From contig OZ038381.1 of assembly GCA_964036045.1 (NCBI GenBank), positions 117,759,790 to 117,823,789 on the forward strand: DNA of 64,000 nt, read 5' to 3'. Source of the stretch: Eutreptiella sp. 'Long Island Sound 2002'. Taxonomy: Eukaryota; Euglenozoa; Euglenophyceae; Eutreptiales; Eutreptiaceae. Shown piece after piece: positions 44,833 through 57,139 of the stretch. Under the pieces are notes generated by a model. That model did no database searches. It was not told the DNA's origin and saw only the letters and a program-made list of their open reading frames with translations. The translations under genes were made by a program, and so were the position numbers. Positions within the stretch are counted from its first letter, which is position 1; each line of letters starts with the position of its first letter.

Positions 44833-46092
44833 CGCACGTCCCATTCGGGGAGGAGACCAAGGACTTCCTGGACACCCTGAGCCTGGCGTACCGCCGACTC
44901 TCCCTCCTGGCACCCACCATCATCATAGGCGACCTAAACGCCGCCCCCACCGACGACGACCGCACCGGCCCACCCATAGCCACCGACACAGCTGTCCGGG
45001 ACGCCATGCACCAACTGGGCCTCACCGACCTCACGGCAGGACTCACCAGCACACCCTCCCATTACCCCCACCAAGCCGGCACCCACCCATCCCGCATCGA
45101 CACGTGCTACGGGGACCCAACCACGGTGCGTGTCCACGAAGCAGCCTACGGGGACCTCCTGCCCACAGGCACGGGCCACCGTCCCCTCTACATCGACCTC
45201 ATCATCCCCAACCTACCCCCACCCGCGGCCACCCTGCCGGACGACACCCTCCCACCCACACTGCAGTTCCCGGCCGAGGACGACCACGGCGCCTGGCACA
45301 GGTATAACAGGGCCCTACACGCCATCCTGCGCCGCCCGGGTGCACCAACACTCACCACCGCCATGCGCCAGGCGGCACAAGCATGCGGCATGGAGCGTGA
45401 CACCAACCACACGGGAGCACCACCAGACCTCACCCTCCAGCAACTAGTCCATGACATCTGGACCACGAAATGGGAACTCGCCACCCTGCTACGCCCCAGC
45501 ACACCGGAGGCACGAGACCGGGACGCCCACCTCCGTGCGCTCCTCACCACCCGCCGCCACCAACTCCAGGAATGGCACGCCCACCGCATAGCGGCCGCAG
45601 CCAAAGAACGCGAAAGATGCGGCAGAAACGACACGCCGTACAAGTCCCTACGGTACGTCAGCCGCATCCTGGAGGACACGGGGCGCCGTACCATCCACGC
45701 GGTACGCACCCCCGAAGGGGGCCTCACCGATGACCCCGACGCCGTCCTCCAGGCAGTCCTGGACAGCTTCCAGGCACAACACGGGGACGCCCTCCCCGAG
45801 CTCGACCCCCACACCAGAAACACCATCCGCGAGCATGTGCCCAGGGTCTTCGACCGGGAACAGCGGCGCGCCATCGAAAACGACCCCTTCAGCATCTCAG
45901 AACTGCAACGCGCCCTAGACCGCCTGAAGAAGGGGGTCGTGCCTGGCGTCGACGCCTTGCCGGCCGAAGCGTACCAACGTCTCACCCTGCCCATCAAACG
46001 CCGCCTGGCAGCCCGCCTGTGGGACATCGTCACGGGCGCCACGCCCATCCCCCCTGAGTGGGCCAACCTGGTCCACCCCCTCTACAAAAAGG
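44833..46092 (+). pseudogene. LINE-2 pol, part 1: endonuclease C-terminus and RT start
   Basis: The open frame is fused at its 5' side to Gypsy B Gag codons. It shows IIIGDLNAAP (about 44920), the SRIDTCYGD block, GTGHRPLYID (about 45170), a helical linker and the RT entry motif KGVVPGVDALPAEAY (about 45935). It ends with PPEWANLVHPLYKKA, just before the 522-bp insert. LINE-A lacks the PPEW segment, so this copy shows the ancestral form. The first third of the endonuclease is missing. Confidence 0.85.
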
Positions 46093-46614
46093 CCCTAGTG
46101 ACCCCTTTTGCACACCTTTGAGCGTAGCGGTTGAACAGCGGTTGAACCCAGTTGAACAGCATGTTGCTGTTCAACCCCCCAGTTGAACTCGGTTGAACGC
46201 GGTTGAACAGTTCAACTGGCCTCTCGCGCCAATCGGTGGCGCGTGCTCGCGCGATCACGCGTTCAACAGTGGTTAATTGGTAACTGTAGCCTGTCCCACA
46301 ATTTTGGTTTTGAGCTGTTCCCTAAAACCCAGTTAAAACCTGGAACCTACTACCAATGGGCAGGTGGTGGTGTGGTGACCACATACATGAAAACTGGAGC
46401 CGGCACGTGGTGGCCAACACGTGGCGGTAAAGGGAATGCACATGGTGTGTAGTAGTTGCCACCTGCTCGCTTTTTACTATATACATGACGCATTGAATTG
46501 AAGAATATTTAATTTCACCTTTGTGCAATATGGTAGTGTCACCAAAAAAAACGTAACAATAAGAACAAATTAGAGCACCAAGAGATTCCCCATTGTGGTT
46601 TCTTACTTGTGTGC
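46093..46614. mobile_element. 522-bp unclassified insertion in LINE-2 RT
   Basis: This ordinary-GC sequence lies between LYKKA and GNWRP codons, flanked by AAGG on both sides (46089-46092 and 46615-46618). The first 120 bp hold at least eight GTTGAAC or GTTCAAC words. They include a hairpin GTTGAACAGCA...TGCTGTTCAAC (about 46161-46185). There are no clear terminal inverted repeats, poly(A) or ORF, so class is undetermined. Confidence 0.6.
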
Positions 46615-49600
46615 AAGGATCCCTCTCAGCCGGGGAACTGGCGGCCCATATTCTGCGCCACCACCGAGGTCAAGCTGGTGTGGACCCTCATCCTAGGCCG
46701 CATCGCGCCAGCGGTCTTCGCCCACGTGCCCGCCAGCATGTGGGGAGCCATGGCCGGCAGGTCCCCCAACGAGGCCATCTTCCTCCAGGACACCGCACTG
46801 GACATGAACCCCTACGAGATGATCATCGCCTCCCTCAATGTCAAGGCGCGTTCCCCCACGCCCCACACCGGCTCCTCACGGAGGTATGGGATGCCATGGG
46901 CCTCCCATTCCTATCCTTCATGACCGAGTACATCCAGACCCGACTCTACGTCGTCATCACAGCCGCAGGCCTCAGCCCCTGGACCGGCACAGACAGCGGG
47001 GTCCCCCAGGGAGGCGCCGAAGGCCCCTTCCTCTACCTCCTCGTCACCCTGACACTGGCATTCGAGCTAGCACGGGTATACCCGGGGTACACCCCATACC
47101 CGCTACGGTACCCCCTCATCAACTTCGCAGATGACAACCTCCTAACTACGGCCACCCGCCACCGCGACCCTGAGAACGCAGGGCTACCAACGACCACCGA
47201 ACTAGCGTCCGCCATTCTCCAACTCACCACAACCTACCTGGACGCCCACCAGCTCCTAGTGCACCCCCCCAAATCGGTCGGGCTGGCCGACGCCAAGACC
47301 CCCACCCCCCACATCCGGAAAGGCGAACCCCTACACCTGGAAGACACCACAGTCCACCTGGGAGTCAGACAGGCCACGCGGCACCACCACATCACACTCC
47401 CAAGCAAGCTAGAAGAGCGCCTCGCCCGGCTACCCCAAATTGCCAGGGGGGACCTCCTGTCTACGCAGGGCCCGGCGTACTTCATTAAAGCAGTGCTCAA
47501 CGCGGCCATCGGGTACCAAGCCCTGCACCTCCCGCGCCCCCAAGACGCACTACGCCACGCTGGACAGCAAGTGACGAAGGCATGGGCGCAACACGGAGGC
47601 TGGCCCACGTCTTTCCCCAAGGAGGCCATGATGGCCCACTGGCGCTACTACGGAGACAATACGGGCGCCCTGGTCGACATGGCCTATGCCAAACACGCAG
47701 CACACCTCCTACACAGGGTAACACACAACCACCAACCTGAAGATCGCGAGGCGGCAGCCATACGCATAAAAGAAGCGCAAATGGCCCGCAACACCTGCCC
47801 CCGGTGGATACTGGCGCAACACCGCGTCTCCACCCCCGTGGGCACTGGCATCTGGGCCCAGCTACAACTCCTCCTACCGCACCACACACACGCCATCCTG
47901 AAAAACCACCACTGCGATCAACAGGGGCCACTCGTGGCCACACACACCGACATCCACCGACGCCCGGCAGGCGAGGTGGACACCCTGCGCCTCGTAGGGG
48001 CCACCATCACCATAGTGTATATCACCCAAACACAGATGAAGATCATGGCCAAATGCGACGCCCACCACGCCCCGTTCCTTTCCGACCCACAATGGCCAGC
48101 ACGCCACGTCTTCCAAGCGTACCTCCGCGCATGTGCTACGAAGGCAGGGCGCGACATGCCGGGGCCCAAGGACATCGACACGGCGTACACAGCCTTCCAG
48201 CGCCAGCACCCCCGGCCCCGCCCGAGCGAGCACGAGACCCCCAACGACGGCGGCACGACGCAGGGGGAGCCCACCCCGTCAGCCGAAGGCTGGACACCAC
48301 CCACCATCCTGCTACCGGCACCAAACGGCCACAAACATGCTACCCGCACTGTCCAGCGACACCATGCCCCCTGGTCCATCCCCAAACACAATGCACCGGA
48401 GACCGATGTACCACCAGTCAGACACAGTGACCAGGGCATACCACGCACGTGCTGGCACTGCGGCCCGGCAGCCCTCGACACTCCGTGGCCCCATGCTGCA
48501 CCTCATCTCCACCCACTACCGCACCCCCACCGCCGCCGCCACCGCCGACCAGCAGGCATGGCTCTCCCCCTGGTTTCACACGGTACCCCCAGACCACCCG
48601 GCGCACGTAGCCTGGACCCGAACACCCACGGCGACATGGACGTTCACCAACGAGCAGGCACACCCGGACCGCGTAGCCATGGAGTACGACCGCTGCGACC
48701 CACACCGCGCAGGACCTCAGGAGGCACCCATGCGCCCCCTATAGCACAAATGCCCCACCCTCCGCGGCGACAAAGACGACAAGGAGCGGCGACAGACCAT
48801 CACGTGCCAGAAGTTCCACCCCAATACGGGATACCTCTTCCACCTGATGTACGCGTATATCACCCAGGGACGCCCAGACAGGGGCCTCCTCCGCCTCACC
48901 CCACGAGCCCAGGCCATCATCACCCAGGGGATAGGCGTCTATGCAGCGCCACTACTACAACCCACGCAAATCACCGCCAGAACCGCCCAGGGGAACCCCA
49001 TCTACGTCTATCACCCCACAGCAATCGCCCGCCTACCCATACCCAGCGACACCGACATCATCTACTTCACTGACGCATCCGGCACCCAGCAACGCACCCC
49101 CACGGTCGGTTGCCCCCTCCCTGCGCATCACCCGGCACGCGGACGGCCTCCACGTGGAACACCACACCGGGGCCACCATCTTTGGGGCGTCCTCCCACGG
49201 CGAACTGCGCACCATGGCAGACGCCGTCACCGCCACACCGCCACCCACGACGATCCGGCCCCGCAACATCTGGGTAGTCGTGGACGCCACGGTCGACTTC
49301 CACCTCACCAGGCGCCTTGCGGACCTGCCCCTCCACAAAGCACTCGAGTCCGGCCTCACCAAACAAGCGTTGGGACTATGGATGGCCTTCAAGGGCATGC
49401 AGCCCCGGGACGCCCTGCACATCGTCAAGCAGGAGTCACACCGCTACGCATACGGCCATGAACGCGCAGACACGCAGGCCAAACACCAGAACACCAACCA
49501 CACCCCAGGGCTCGAACGCGTGCGACTGGACACCCCACACCACAGCCACCTGCAGCACCTGCCCCCGATACCCCCGGCCACACAGCCCCCCCAATGGATG

Positions 49601-50287
49601 CCCGAGGACACGCCATACACGGATCGAGACAAGCAGTACCACTACCCCACACCAATCCAGCAACTGGCCACCACACTGGGCCACCCAGCGAACACCGAAC
49701 TCCTCCGACGCCTCGAAGACTCCGTCCACACCCCCCTCTACTACTCTGCCCTGCGCCCGGATAGCCTCCCAGCACACCTACAAAAGCCCCGACTCCAACT
49801 CGCCCTCGAACAACTTCCCCTCCTCACCCGATACCACCGATGGTATACGCGCCGCCCGATCCACGTCCCCGCAGGACACACCAAATGCATCTGCAGCCAC
49901 GCGGAAGAAGAAACATGGGACCACTTCAAGGCGTGCCCCCTGTACAGAGGACTGGACACCCTCACAGACTGGAACCCAACCCACACCATCGCACAGCACG
50001 CCGGATGGCTGGCGCAGTCCCCGGCGACCCAGCAACTCACCACCGTCCTCAAGCAAACGGAGGTGCTCGAGGCAGTCCGCAGGGGACTCGTCCCCACTGC
50101 TGTCTACACCTTGCTACGCACCCACGCGGAGGACCCCCAGGCCACGGCGGCGCACATGCAGCGGACGGCCGTTGCCAAGACGGCGGAGCAGCTCACATAC
50201 CGCACCCACAAATACCTGCAGCATGCGGCAACCCTGCCCCCAACAGACCAAGCCCACCTCCTCAAACTCCTGTTCTACCAACCATGA
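46615..50287 (+). pseudogene. LINE-2 pol, part 2: RT, connection, RNase H, Cys/His tail
   Basis: The sequence has GNWRP (about 46640) and motif A reading ASLNVK (about 46835), where LINE-A has ASLDVK. A 1-nt loss lies at about 46850. Then come GVPQGGAEGP (about 47000), LINFADDN (about 47125), the Lys block and HLGV, followed by a long helical connection with MARNTCPRWIL that LINE-A has largely lost. Frames change near 48490 and 49100, and TAG occurs at 48742. RNase H sites are YFTDASG, SSHGELRTMADA, VVDATVD and KQESHR...ADTQA. The tail has CICSHAEEETWDHFKAC. The pol stop TGA overlaps ORF3's ATG (CCATGAG, 50283-50287). Confidence 0.85.
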
Positions 50288-52480
50288 GAACCTACCCCGT
50301 GACATACCAACACAGAACCCCCACCACGTCTACACACCGTCCACCGAGCACAGCACTGGCACAGCACACACGGACACCACAGGCACCGCACACACTCTAA
50401 CCAGCATGCGCGCGCCACCGGCCCCCATCCCCCCACGCCGCCGTCCGTCCACAGGTACCACCAACCACCAGCCACCGCATGTCCCCCCTGCGTTCGCCAG
50501 CGGCTACCACAGACAGCCCTGCCCTGCAACCCAGACCACTGGGTCTGCCTGGGAGCCGCGCACCGCCTCACCCACTGCCCCCACTGCGGGGACCTCAACC
50601 CCCACAACCGCGAGCGGCCCGCGGCCCCAGCCGCACCCCCCCCAGCCAGCCACCCCAGCTTCTTCGGGTTCCTCACCGACACCCTCTGGGACCACCTGGG
50701 AGGGTACTACGTGGCGGATGCGGCGGACCACGCATGGACCATAGCCGTGGCCACGGGCAGCACACCCCTGCCCCCCCACAGCCCACCCCTACGCCACAGC
50801 GGAAGCGGCTTGAACGTGGCGGCCTGCCACATCCTCCTCGCCCTATACCTCCACCACCGAGACCTACACCTCCCAGACCCACAACTCCCGGCCCCCCAAG
50901 CAGCAGCCCTGACGCCGGAAGCGTGGGCCGACACGGCACCAGAGGAGATAGCAGCCTACCTCCGAATCACTTGCCGCCGGTTCAAACACGCCCTCGGCCG
51001 ACGGAAGGGAACACCTTACCCACTCAGCGCACTCCTCTACCCGGCACACCGACCCCACCCCGCACAACAGAAGCCCCCGGAGGGCTGGGCGTCTTTTCGG
51101 GACGCCCACCTGGCCGCCCCCGACGAGGCCATCGCCACGCGGATGGGCCTCACGGACCAGGAAACCTACGTCAGAGGCCTCAAGACGAGCCTCCAAGAGG
51201 CACACCGCTGGCACGCCCGCTCCCTGTCGCCCCCACGGGGACAGGGGGCTTCACCCGCCCCCGACACCAACCAGGCCACGAAGACCAAGACAGGTCAGGG
51301 GGCCCGCCAACGCGCCCGCCAGCAGGGCGCGACGCCCCGACCAAGGCCCGGGTCCAGCCACACCGCACCACCCCACGCCCAGATACCCGGGGCACACCAA
51401 CAACACCGCCACCGCCAGCGCCCACCACCACCACGGTACCGCAGCACCCAAACCCTGCAGCCCAGTCAGCCACCACCGCCCACACACGTCCACACCATGC
51501 CAGGACCACCATACGCGCAGAGCCAGGGGACATGGCACCACCAACACCACCACCACGCCCCCGTCCCTCCCAACCCCTACCCCCTAATGCCCCCATGCTA
51601 CAGCGACCCCCACCAGCTACATCCCCACCACGCCCCAGCACAACCAGGCCCCGCGAACGACCCACCCCACATAGCGCACATCACCGCACCACACCATCAC
51701 GTATTCCACCACCACCAGCCCCTGCCACCACACCCACCAACACCGGGGTACCACACACAACCGGCACACCCTCCACACCACCACCACGCGGTCCAGCATC
51801 ACCCGCCGCCCCCGCTACACGGGCCCATGACATACGAGCCACGGTACACCCCCATGGACCTGCGAGGAGCCGCGCACGCACACCAGCAACACCAGGGCCT
51901 AGTAGGAGCGCCCCACCACCACCAACAGCCCCCCCACCCACACCCCATACCAGCGCGCACCATCCACCAGCAGCCACCCATCACATACGGACCACAGCCC
52001 CACCCGGGGGCTCATGCGGCCGCCTCCCACCCGCACCCCGGCACCACAACCAGTCAAGAACCGCAAGGGCCACACGGCGCACACACGCAACACCCACACG
52101 ACCCACAGGGACGCCCGGACCCCCAGCCAGCACAACACCCACCCCCGCCCCCCCCACCCCACCACTAGCAGCAGACCCCCCACCCAAACCCCATACCAGC
52201 GAGCACCATCCACCAGCAGCCACCCATTACATACGGACCACAGCTCCACCCAGACGCTCATGCGGCCGCCTCCCACCCACACCCCGGCACCACAACCAGT
52301 CAAGAACCGCAAGGGCCGCACGGCGCACACACGCAACACCCACACGACCCATAGGGACGTCCAGACCCCCAGCCAGCACAACACCCACCCCCGCCCCCCC
52401 CACCACCAACAGCGCCACCCCCACACCACCCCCCCCCCCGCCCCCCCCCCGAGACGAGGCCACGGACACAACACATGGCA
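50283..52480 (+). pseudogene. LINE-2 ORF3, N-terminal module absent from LINE-A
   Basis: It begins at the ATGA overlap (MRTYPVTYQH). After frame changes it encodes a Cys/His-rich patch DHWVCLGAAHRLTHCPHCGD (about 50535-50600), then FFGFLTDTLWDHLGGYYV. DHAWTIAVATGS and GLNVAACHILLALYLH follow (about 50730-50855), with a helical stretch to about 51230. The rest is a Pro/His-rich tract containing a 245-bp tandem duplication (51926-52410). The paired His and Cys blocks could be a second, degenerate papain-like peptidase or a structural zinc module; I cannot decide. LINE-A goes straight from pol to the domain that follows here. Confidence 0.5.
51926..52410. repeat. 245-bp tandem duplication within LINE-2 ORF3
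   Basis: Two successive copies (from 51926 and 52171) share CCATACCAGCG.GCACCATC, CAGCAGCCACCCAT and CACAACCAGTCAAGAACCG in the same order. They differ by roughly 5-8%. The length is not a multiple of three, so the two copies are read in different frames. Confidence 0.85.
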
Positions 52481-53757
52481 GCCAGCACCAGCCAATTGAC
52501 GTCGATACCCCCGCCGACACACGCCACCGCGAATCCCCCCTCCCGCGACCGCCACAAGAGACCCCATCACCGGACCCCACGCGCGACAACGACGACCACC
52601 CCCCCAAACCCACACCACCCCCCCCATCACACCCCGCACCACCAGCCGCCGCACCGGCCGAACCCTACGCCCTACACAACCCCGCAGCGGTACGGCAGCA
52701 CCTCCGGGGACTCGGGGAACAGGAAGTCGTGCTGTACCTCCGCACCCCCGGCACCAGCACCCCCATCCGGGCGGCCACCCTGGTCCAGGCGGCCACCCTG
52801 GGGGAAGGCGTCAGAGACTTCTTCTTCGACGCCTTCCTCCACGTCGCCCGACACGAGCGCCCCCCACGCGCCACCCCAGACAGCGAGAACCCGCCCCCCA
52901 CGGGGAGCCGGATCTGGGTGCCCCCCATCGACTGGGGACGACACCTGGTCGGACACCCCGTGCCGGGGCGGGTGGACACCAAGGGCCGCACCCGCTACCA
53001 CGAGCCCGACATGGCCAACATCCCACCCGACGCCACCCCCGACAGCACCAAACAGTGGGAGCGGGAAACATGGGTAGCCCGGAAGGCCTCCCTGAGCAAC
53101 TTCCGGCACCACGTCCCGGGGGACATCCCCACCCCCGACGAGCAGCAGCCAGCCCCCTCCACGTACATGACCCTCATGTACAATCTGCACTACACCCTCT
53201 CCACCACCACCTACCACGCACCCAGAGACCACTGGGTGGTACACGGCACCGACTCCCTCCTCCCCGCCGACTACCCCCCCCCCACACACAACCCAGGCCC
53301 CGACACGTACGCCAGGGGGGACGACCCGGACGACCCCCACATCTGGGGCACGTGGGAACCCAAATCCCTGGACACGCTGCTCTCTATCCGCAGCGGCTAC
53401 CAGGGCCTTGGTAGGGCGATGTATTGCCTCGCCAAGTGGACCCAACGGACCTGGGGGATCCCCACGGACCGATGGGTGTGAGTGGTCACGCTGCGCCCCG
53501 AGCAGAGGGAAGCCCCCCCAAACCGCAGGGGACCCACCCCCCCACGCCCCACCACCCTACAACTATGCCCGTACATGGTGGCAGCCCGCCTCATGACGCT
53601 GCTGTGGCCGGGCCCAGACACCCCCACCCAAAACTACCCCCACCTTACAGAGGAGGACATGCCCGGCATCCAGCGATGCTTCTTCCAGACCCTCGACTAC
53701 CTCCAGCAAACACACCCGCACGTCCTGGAGCAGATACGGCCACCCCCCGGGTAACCC
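52481..53757 (+). pseudogene. LINE-2 ORF3, putative Ulp1/C48-like cysteine peptidase
   Basis: It starts with QPIDVDTPAD, matching LINE-A QPSIDVDAQD. The strand RIWVPPIDWG (about 52910), a NLHYTLST His block and DHWVVHGTDSL Asp block (53180-53255), and the YQGLGRAMYCLAKW helix follow. After TGA 53479 comes the Cys block TTLQLCPYMVAARL (Cys codon 53566-53568). The helical end (EDMPGIQRCFFQTLDYLQQ) matches the LINE-A segment after its Cys. Here Cys is followed by Pro rather than Gly, which may weaken activity. Homology to LINE-A over the entire domain is clearer than the peptidase assignment itself. Confidence 0.5.
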
Positions 53758-55208
53758 ACGTGCCCGCGCAGCCGAGACAACGCCGCCACGCCAGCACCAG
53801 CACGCACGGATCACCAGGGAAAACGCGCGCACACGCCCGGTGCCCGAACCTGCACCCTTGTTCTCGCTGCTTACAGGACCCAGCATCATACGCCCGCCCT
53901 CGAAGCCCGAGACCCTCCGCCGTCTCCCACAGCCCTCTCCTCCGCCTCCGACTCCACAACCTCGACCACCACGACCACCTCATCCACCACCACCACCACG
54001 TCCTCATCCAGCACTCCACCCCCGGGGCTGCGGGGGACACCTCCCAAACGGGCCTCCAAACCCGCCCCCACCGCGAGCAGCCCCGCCACCGCCAAGGCCC
54101 ACGCCCCGACGAAGCCCACACCCACGACCCAGCTGAAGCCCAAGACCGCCGCCAAACGGCCACCCAAACCCGTCAGCACGCCACGACCGCAACCCGCAGC
54201 CAAGCCCAAACTCAAGCCCAAACCCGGCGCCACGACGGCAGCGCGAGCCCGGCCCCCCGAGGATGTCCTCCACGACATCTGGCCCCAGTCGTCCCAGGCC
54301 CAAAGGCAGCAGCGCCCAGCGCGGCGCCCCCCCACCGTCACCGACGCCACCGCCACCACCTTCATGGCGGAGCACGCCGCGGCCAAAGCGCGACGCACCT
54401 CGTCCCGCCACCTCTCAAAGCCCGCACCCCAGGCCCACGGACCGCTCCCGACAAAGCCAGAACGACGCCAGGGTCCACCAGCAGCGTCCCCGCCCCCCTA
54501 CCAGCCCTCGATGACGGCCCACATGCAACGCATGCCCCACTACCGCCGCTGCCGCGAATCCCCGCCCAACCCCGAGGCGGAGACCGTACGCGGACACCCG
54601 CGGGTGCACATCCGCGTGCACCACCACTCCCCACGCACCCCCACAGAACAGGACTACGAGGAATCCCCCAGGCCCGCCACCGCCGCCGGTCTCCACGACC
54701 CCGTCACACCCACCCACGCCCACTCCTCCGCCCAAGACCGCAGGCCCGCCCAGGAACAGTGGTGGCAGCGCTGGACCCACACGCAGCTGTGGGAGCTGTG
54801 GAAGTGGGCCCGGGGAGAGCCCTCCCTCGAGGGCCTGGTCCATCGGCCCCGCAAGGGGTCGGTGGAGAAGTGCCGCCTCCGGCCGGCGGGGGGTGGATGC
54901 CGCAGGCCGCATGGGAAGCCATGCTGGCCGATGCGCTCCGCCCCCTGGGAGTCCACCCCCGCAACCTCCGCGCGCCCCAGGACCACCCGTGTGTCCTCAG
55001 GCGCCTGCGGGAGACCCTCCAGGAAACGCAGCGAGACGGCATCCGCCTGTGGGACATCACCCAAAGCCCAGCCCCGCACGCACACACCCCCTCACCACCC
55101 CTCAAGCGTCGGCGCACCGACACCGGCGACACCCACAGCACCCCAGGAGCCCTGCGCGCCACACAACACGACGCGCCTGACCCCCCGGCCAGCGGCGCCG
55201 CCATCTAA
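53758..55208 (+). pseudogene. LINE-2 ORF3, C-terminal accessory region
   Basis: A low-complexity Pro/Ala/Lys/His-rich sequence leads to the conserved end domain WTHTQLWELWKWARGEPS (about 54770-54825), MPQAAWEAMLADALRPLGVHP (54898-54960) and RLRETLQETQRDGIRLWDI. The ending is SPPLKRRRTDTG, a candidate nuclear signal, with the stop at 55206. LINE-3 (63460-63771, minus) has nearly the same end, and LINE-A and LINE-1 have a diverged one. Frames change around 54850-54890. Function unknown. Confidence 0.6.
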
Positions 55209-57139
55209 CCCTGTTACCCAGCAAACCACCACCACGGGGCGCCACGCCAGGCCCCGCCCAGAGGTCACCAAACGAACCGGACGCCGAAGGAAGCCAACGC
55301 ACACGACAACGAGCACCACTACGCCCAAAGGCGCCGAACCCAGGCCCGCTACCGTGGGCTCCTCTCCACCCTCAGCACGACACACACGTCGCTGGCGTCA
55401 CTCCTCCGCCGTGCCCCGTCCCACGCCACCGCCCCGCCCCCCCCCCTCCCGCCGCACGTCCCCACGCCGCCCAGCACCCAGCCCCACACACTGCGCCACA
55501 GCATCGCCCTAGTCCGGCTCCTCCACCATCGCGCCACTTGGCACCTCACAGTAGACCGCCGTCCTGTGGTCCCGCTCCCCCCGGCACCGCTCCCGGGGCC
55601 GCACCCGGCCCACGTCGTGTTCGCCCCCACGTCGCGGGCCGCGGACATCCTCCGCTCCTCGCCGCCACTCCTCCCGGGCATCGCATACTGCTTGCCGCCA
55701 ACCCCTCTGTCCTCAGTGAGGTCCTCATCGGGCACGCCGACGCCCTGCACGTGCGCCCGCTGCTGCCCAACCTGCACGCTGCGTACGCCCCCGGCACGCC
55801 CGTCGACCCCTCCGTGTGGGACTCCCAGTGAGACCACCGGCCACCGGCCGGCCCGCACGCACCACCCCGCACCCGCCTCGGGCGCACGACCCCGTGGACG
55901 CCGCTACCCACACGCCCGGCCCCGCGCAACCGCCTAACCGAGCCAGAACCCAAGCACAAATCAAACCCGAGCCACACCCCGAAACAGCTAACCCTTGACT
56001 TCTAACCAAGCCCGCCGAGGGAACAACGTAACCACAGCCGACACCCACAGCCCACACAGCCGCCTAACCAGCCAGCTCGAGAAGCAAAGAGACACCTCAT
56101 CAAACCCACCCTGACCCAAGCCCGTGTACATCAGGACGCGCGAGCCGAACCCCTGGGGCGCGACCGCCGCCACAGCACCGACGACACACGCCAGAGGACA
56201 CAACGCTATTGCACCGCCGCACCAGCTGCCCGTGCCTGTGCCTGCAGTGTACGCGCGCCCCTGTTTTTCTCTTTTTTGTTTTTCTTTTTTTTTTTCCAAA
56301 AAAAAAAAGAACCAAGTAAAAAAAAAAAAATTTCGGGGGGAGGAAGAGGGACACAACCACCCATGGCACACGCGCACCGCACACAGCACGCACACCGGTG
56401 AACAGGAGCCCAGTGGCCCAGGACACCGCACATGCAACACAACACACCGAGCGAGCACACCGGTAAACAGGAGCCAGCTGGCCCAGGACACCGCAGACGC
56501 ACCACAGCAAACCGCGCGGGCACACCGGTGAACAGGAGCCCAGCGGCCCAGGACACTGCACACAAGTAGGGCGGCCGAGGGACAGGAAAGAACCAATACC
56601 CCATGGGTCGGACGTACTGGGGCGACCCAGCCGACCCACCGTGCCAGTGGCAGGAGCGGTACTCCAAGGCCACTGGTCCGAGCCCGGCCAGGCTGCATCG
56701 GGGACCATGGCAAACGTCACCCGGAGCCATGGAAGCAACGGGTGACAGGCGAGCCGGTACACAGTCCAGGAGGGGGTCACCCGCCAAGCAGAGTGGCCCC
56801 GCAACTCAAGCCACAAGGGTGAGGCGGTTGTACCGTAGACAAGCCAGAGCAATACCCCTTGTGGTGAGAGATACTCCACACGGCTGGGCAGCCCCCCAGA
56901 GCTGCGGCCCAAAGGAGGGGGCATGTGGCCCTACCCATGGACACATGTGGGGACACCCTCCCACCTCGGACACATGGACCGGGTGGCCGCGACAATGCCT
57001 TCCCAAGCACATGCGGGAGCGGCTCAAGAGGCACCTGACATAGGGCAGTGTGAGGGACAGGACGTCCCCTTGGTAAGACCTTCTTCCTGCAATGTCAAAG
57101 GAGGCATCCCGAGCTCCCGAAGATACCTACCTACCTACC
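55209..57139 (+). other. LINE-2 3' UTR
   Basis: This noncoding GC-rich DNA includes a T11-CC-A11 hairpin-like tract (56284-56310). A three-unit repeat lies at 56370-56575. The terminal conserved segment contains CCCAAAGGAGGGG, also present near the 3' ends of LINE-A and LINE-1, and then CGAAGATACCTACCTACCTACC. ORFs here are not credible genes. Confidence 0.75.
56370..56575. repeat. 3'-UTR tandem repeat, about 66-bp unit, 3 copies
   Basis: CACACCGGTGAACAGGAGCCCAGTGGCCCAGGACACCGCA recurs at about 66-bp intervals in slightly varied form (quoted here in shortened form: CACCGGTGAACAGGAGCC). LINE-3 has the same three-unit array at about 62700-62900. Confidence 0.85.

Larger units (their letters stand above)
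44833..57139 (+). mobile_element. LINE-2: 5'-truncated giant LINE, second subfamily (12.3 kb)
   Basis: It starts inside the endonuclease (THVPFGEET, matching LINE-A THPPFGEAT) and runs through RT, RNase H, the Cys/His tail, ORF3 and the 3' UTR to a (TACC)4 tail (57124-57139). A 522-bp unrelated insert (46093-46614) splits the RT. Flanking DNA is a 1.36-kb direct duplication of Gypsy B. ORF3 has an extra N-terminal module absent from LINE-A, so it belongs to a different subfamily. Frameshifts, stops and a motif-A substitution make it inactive. Confidence 0.88.
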
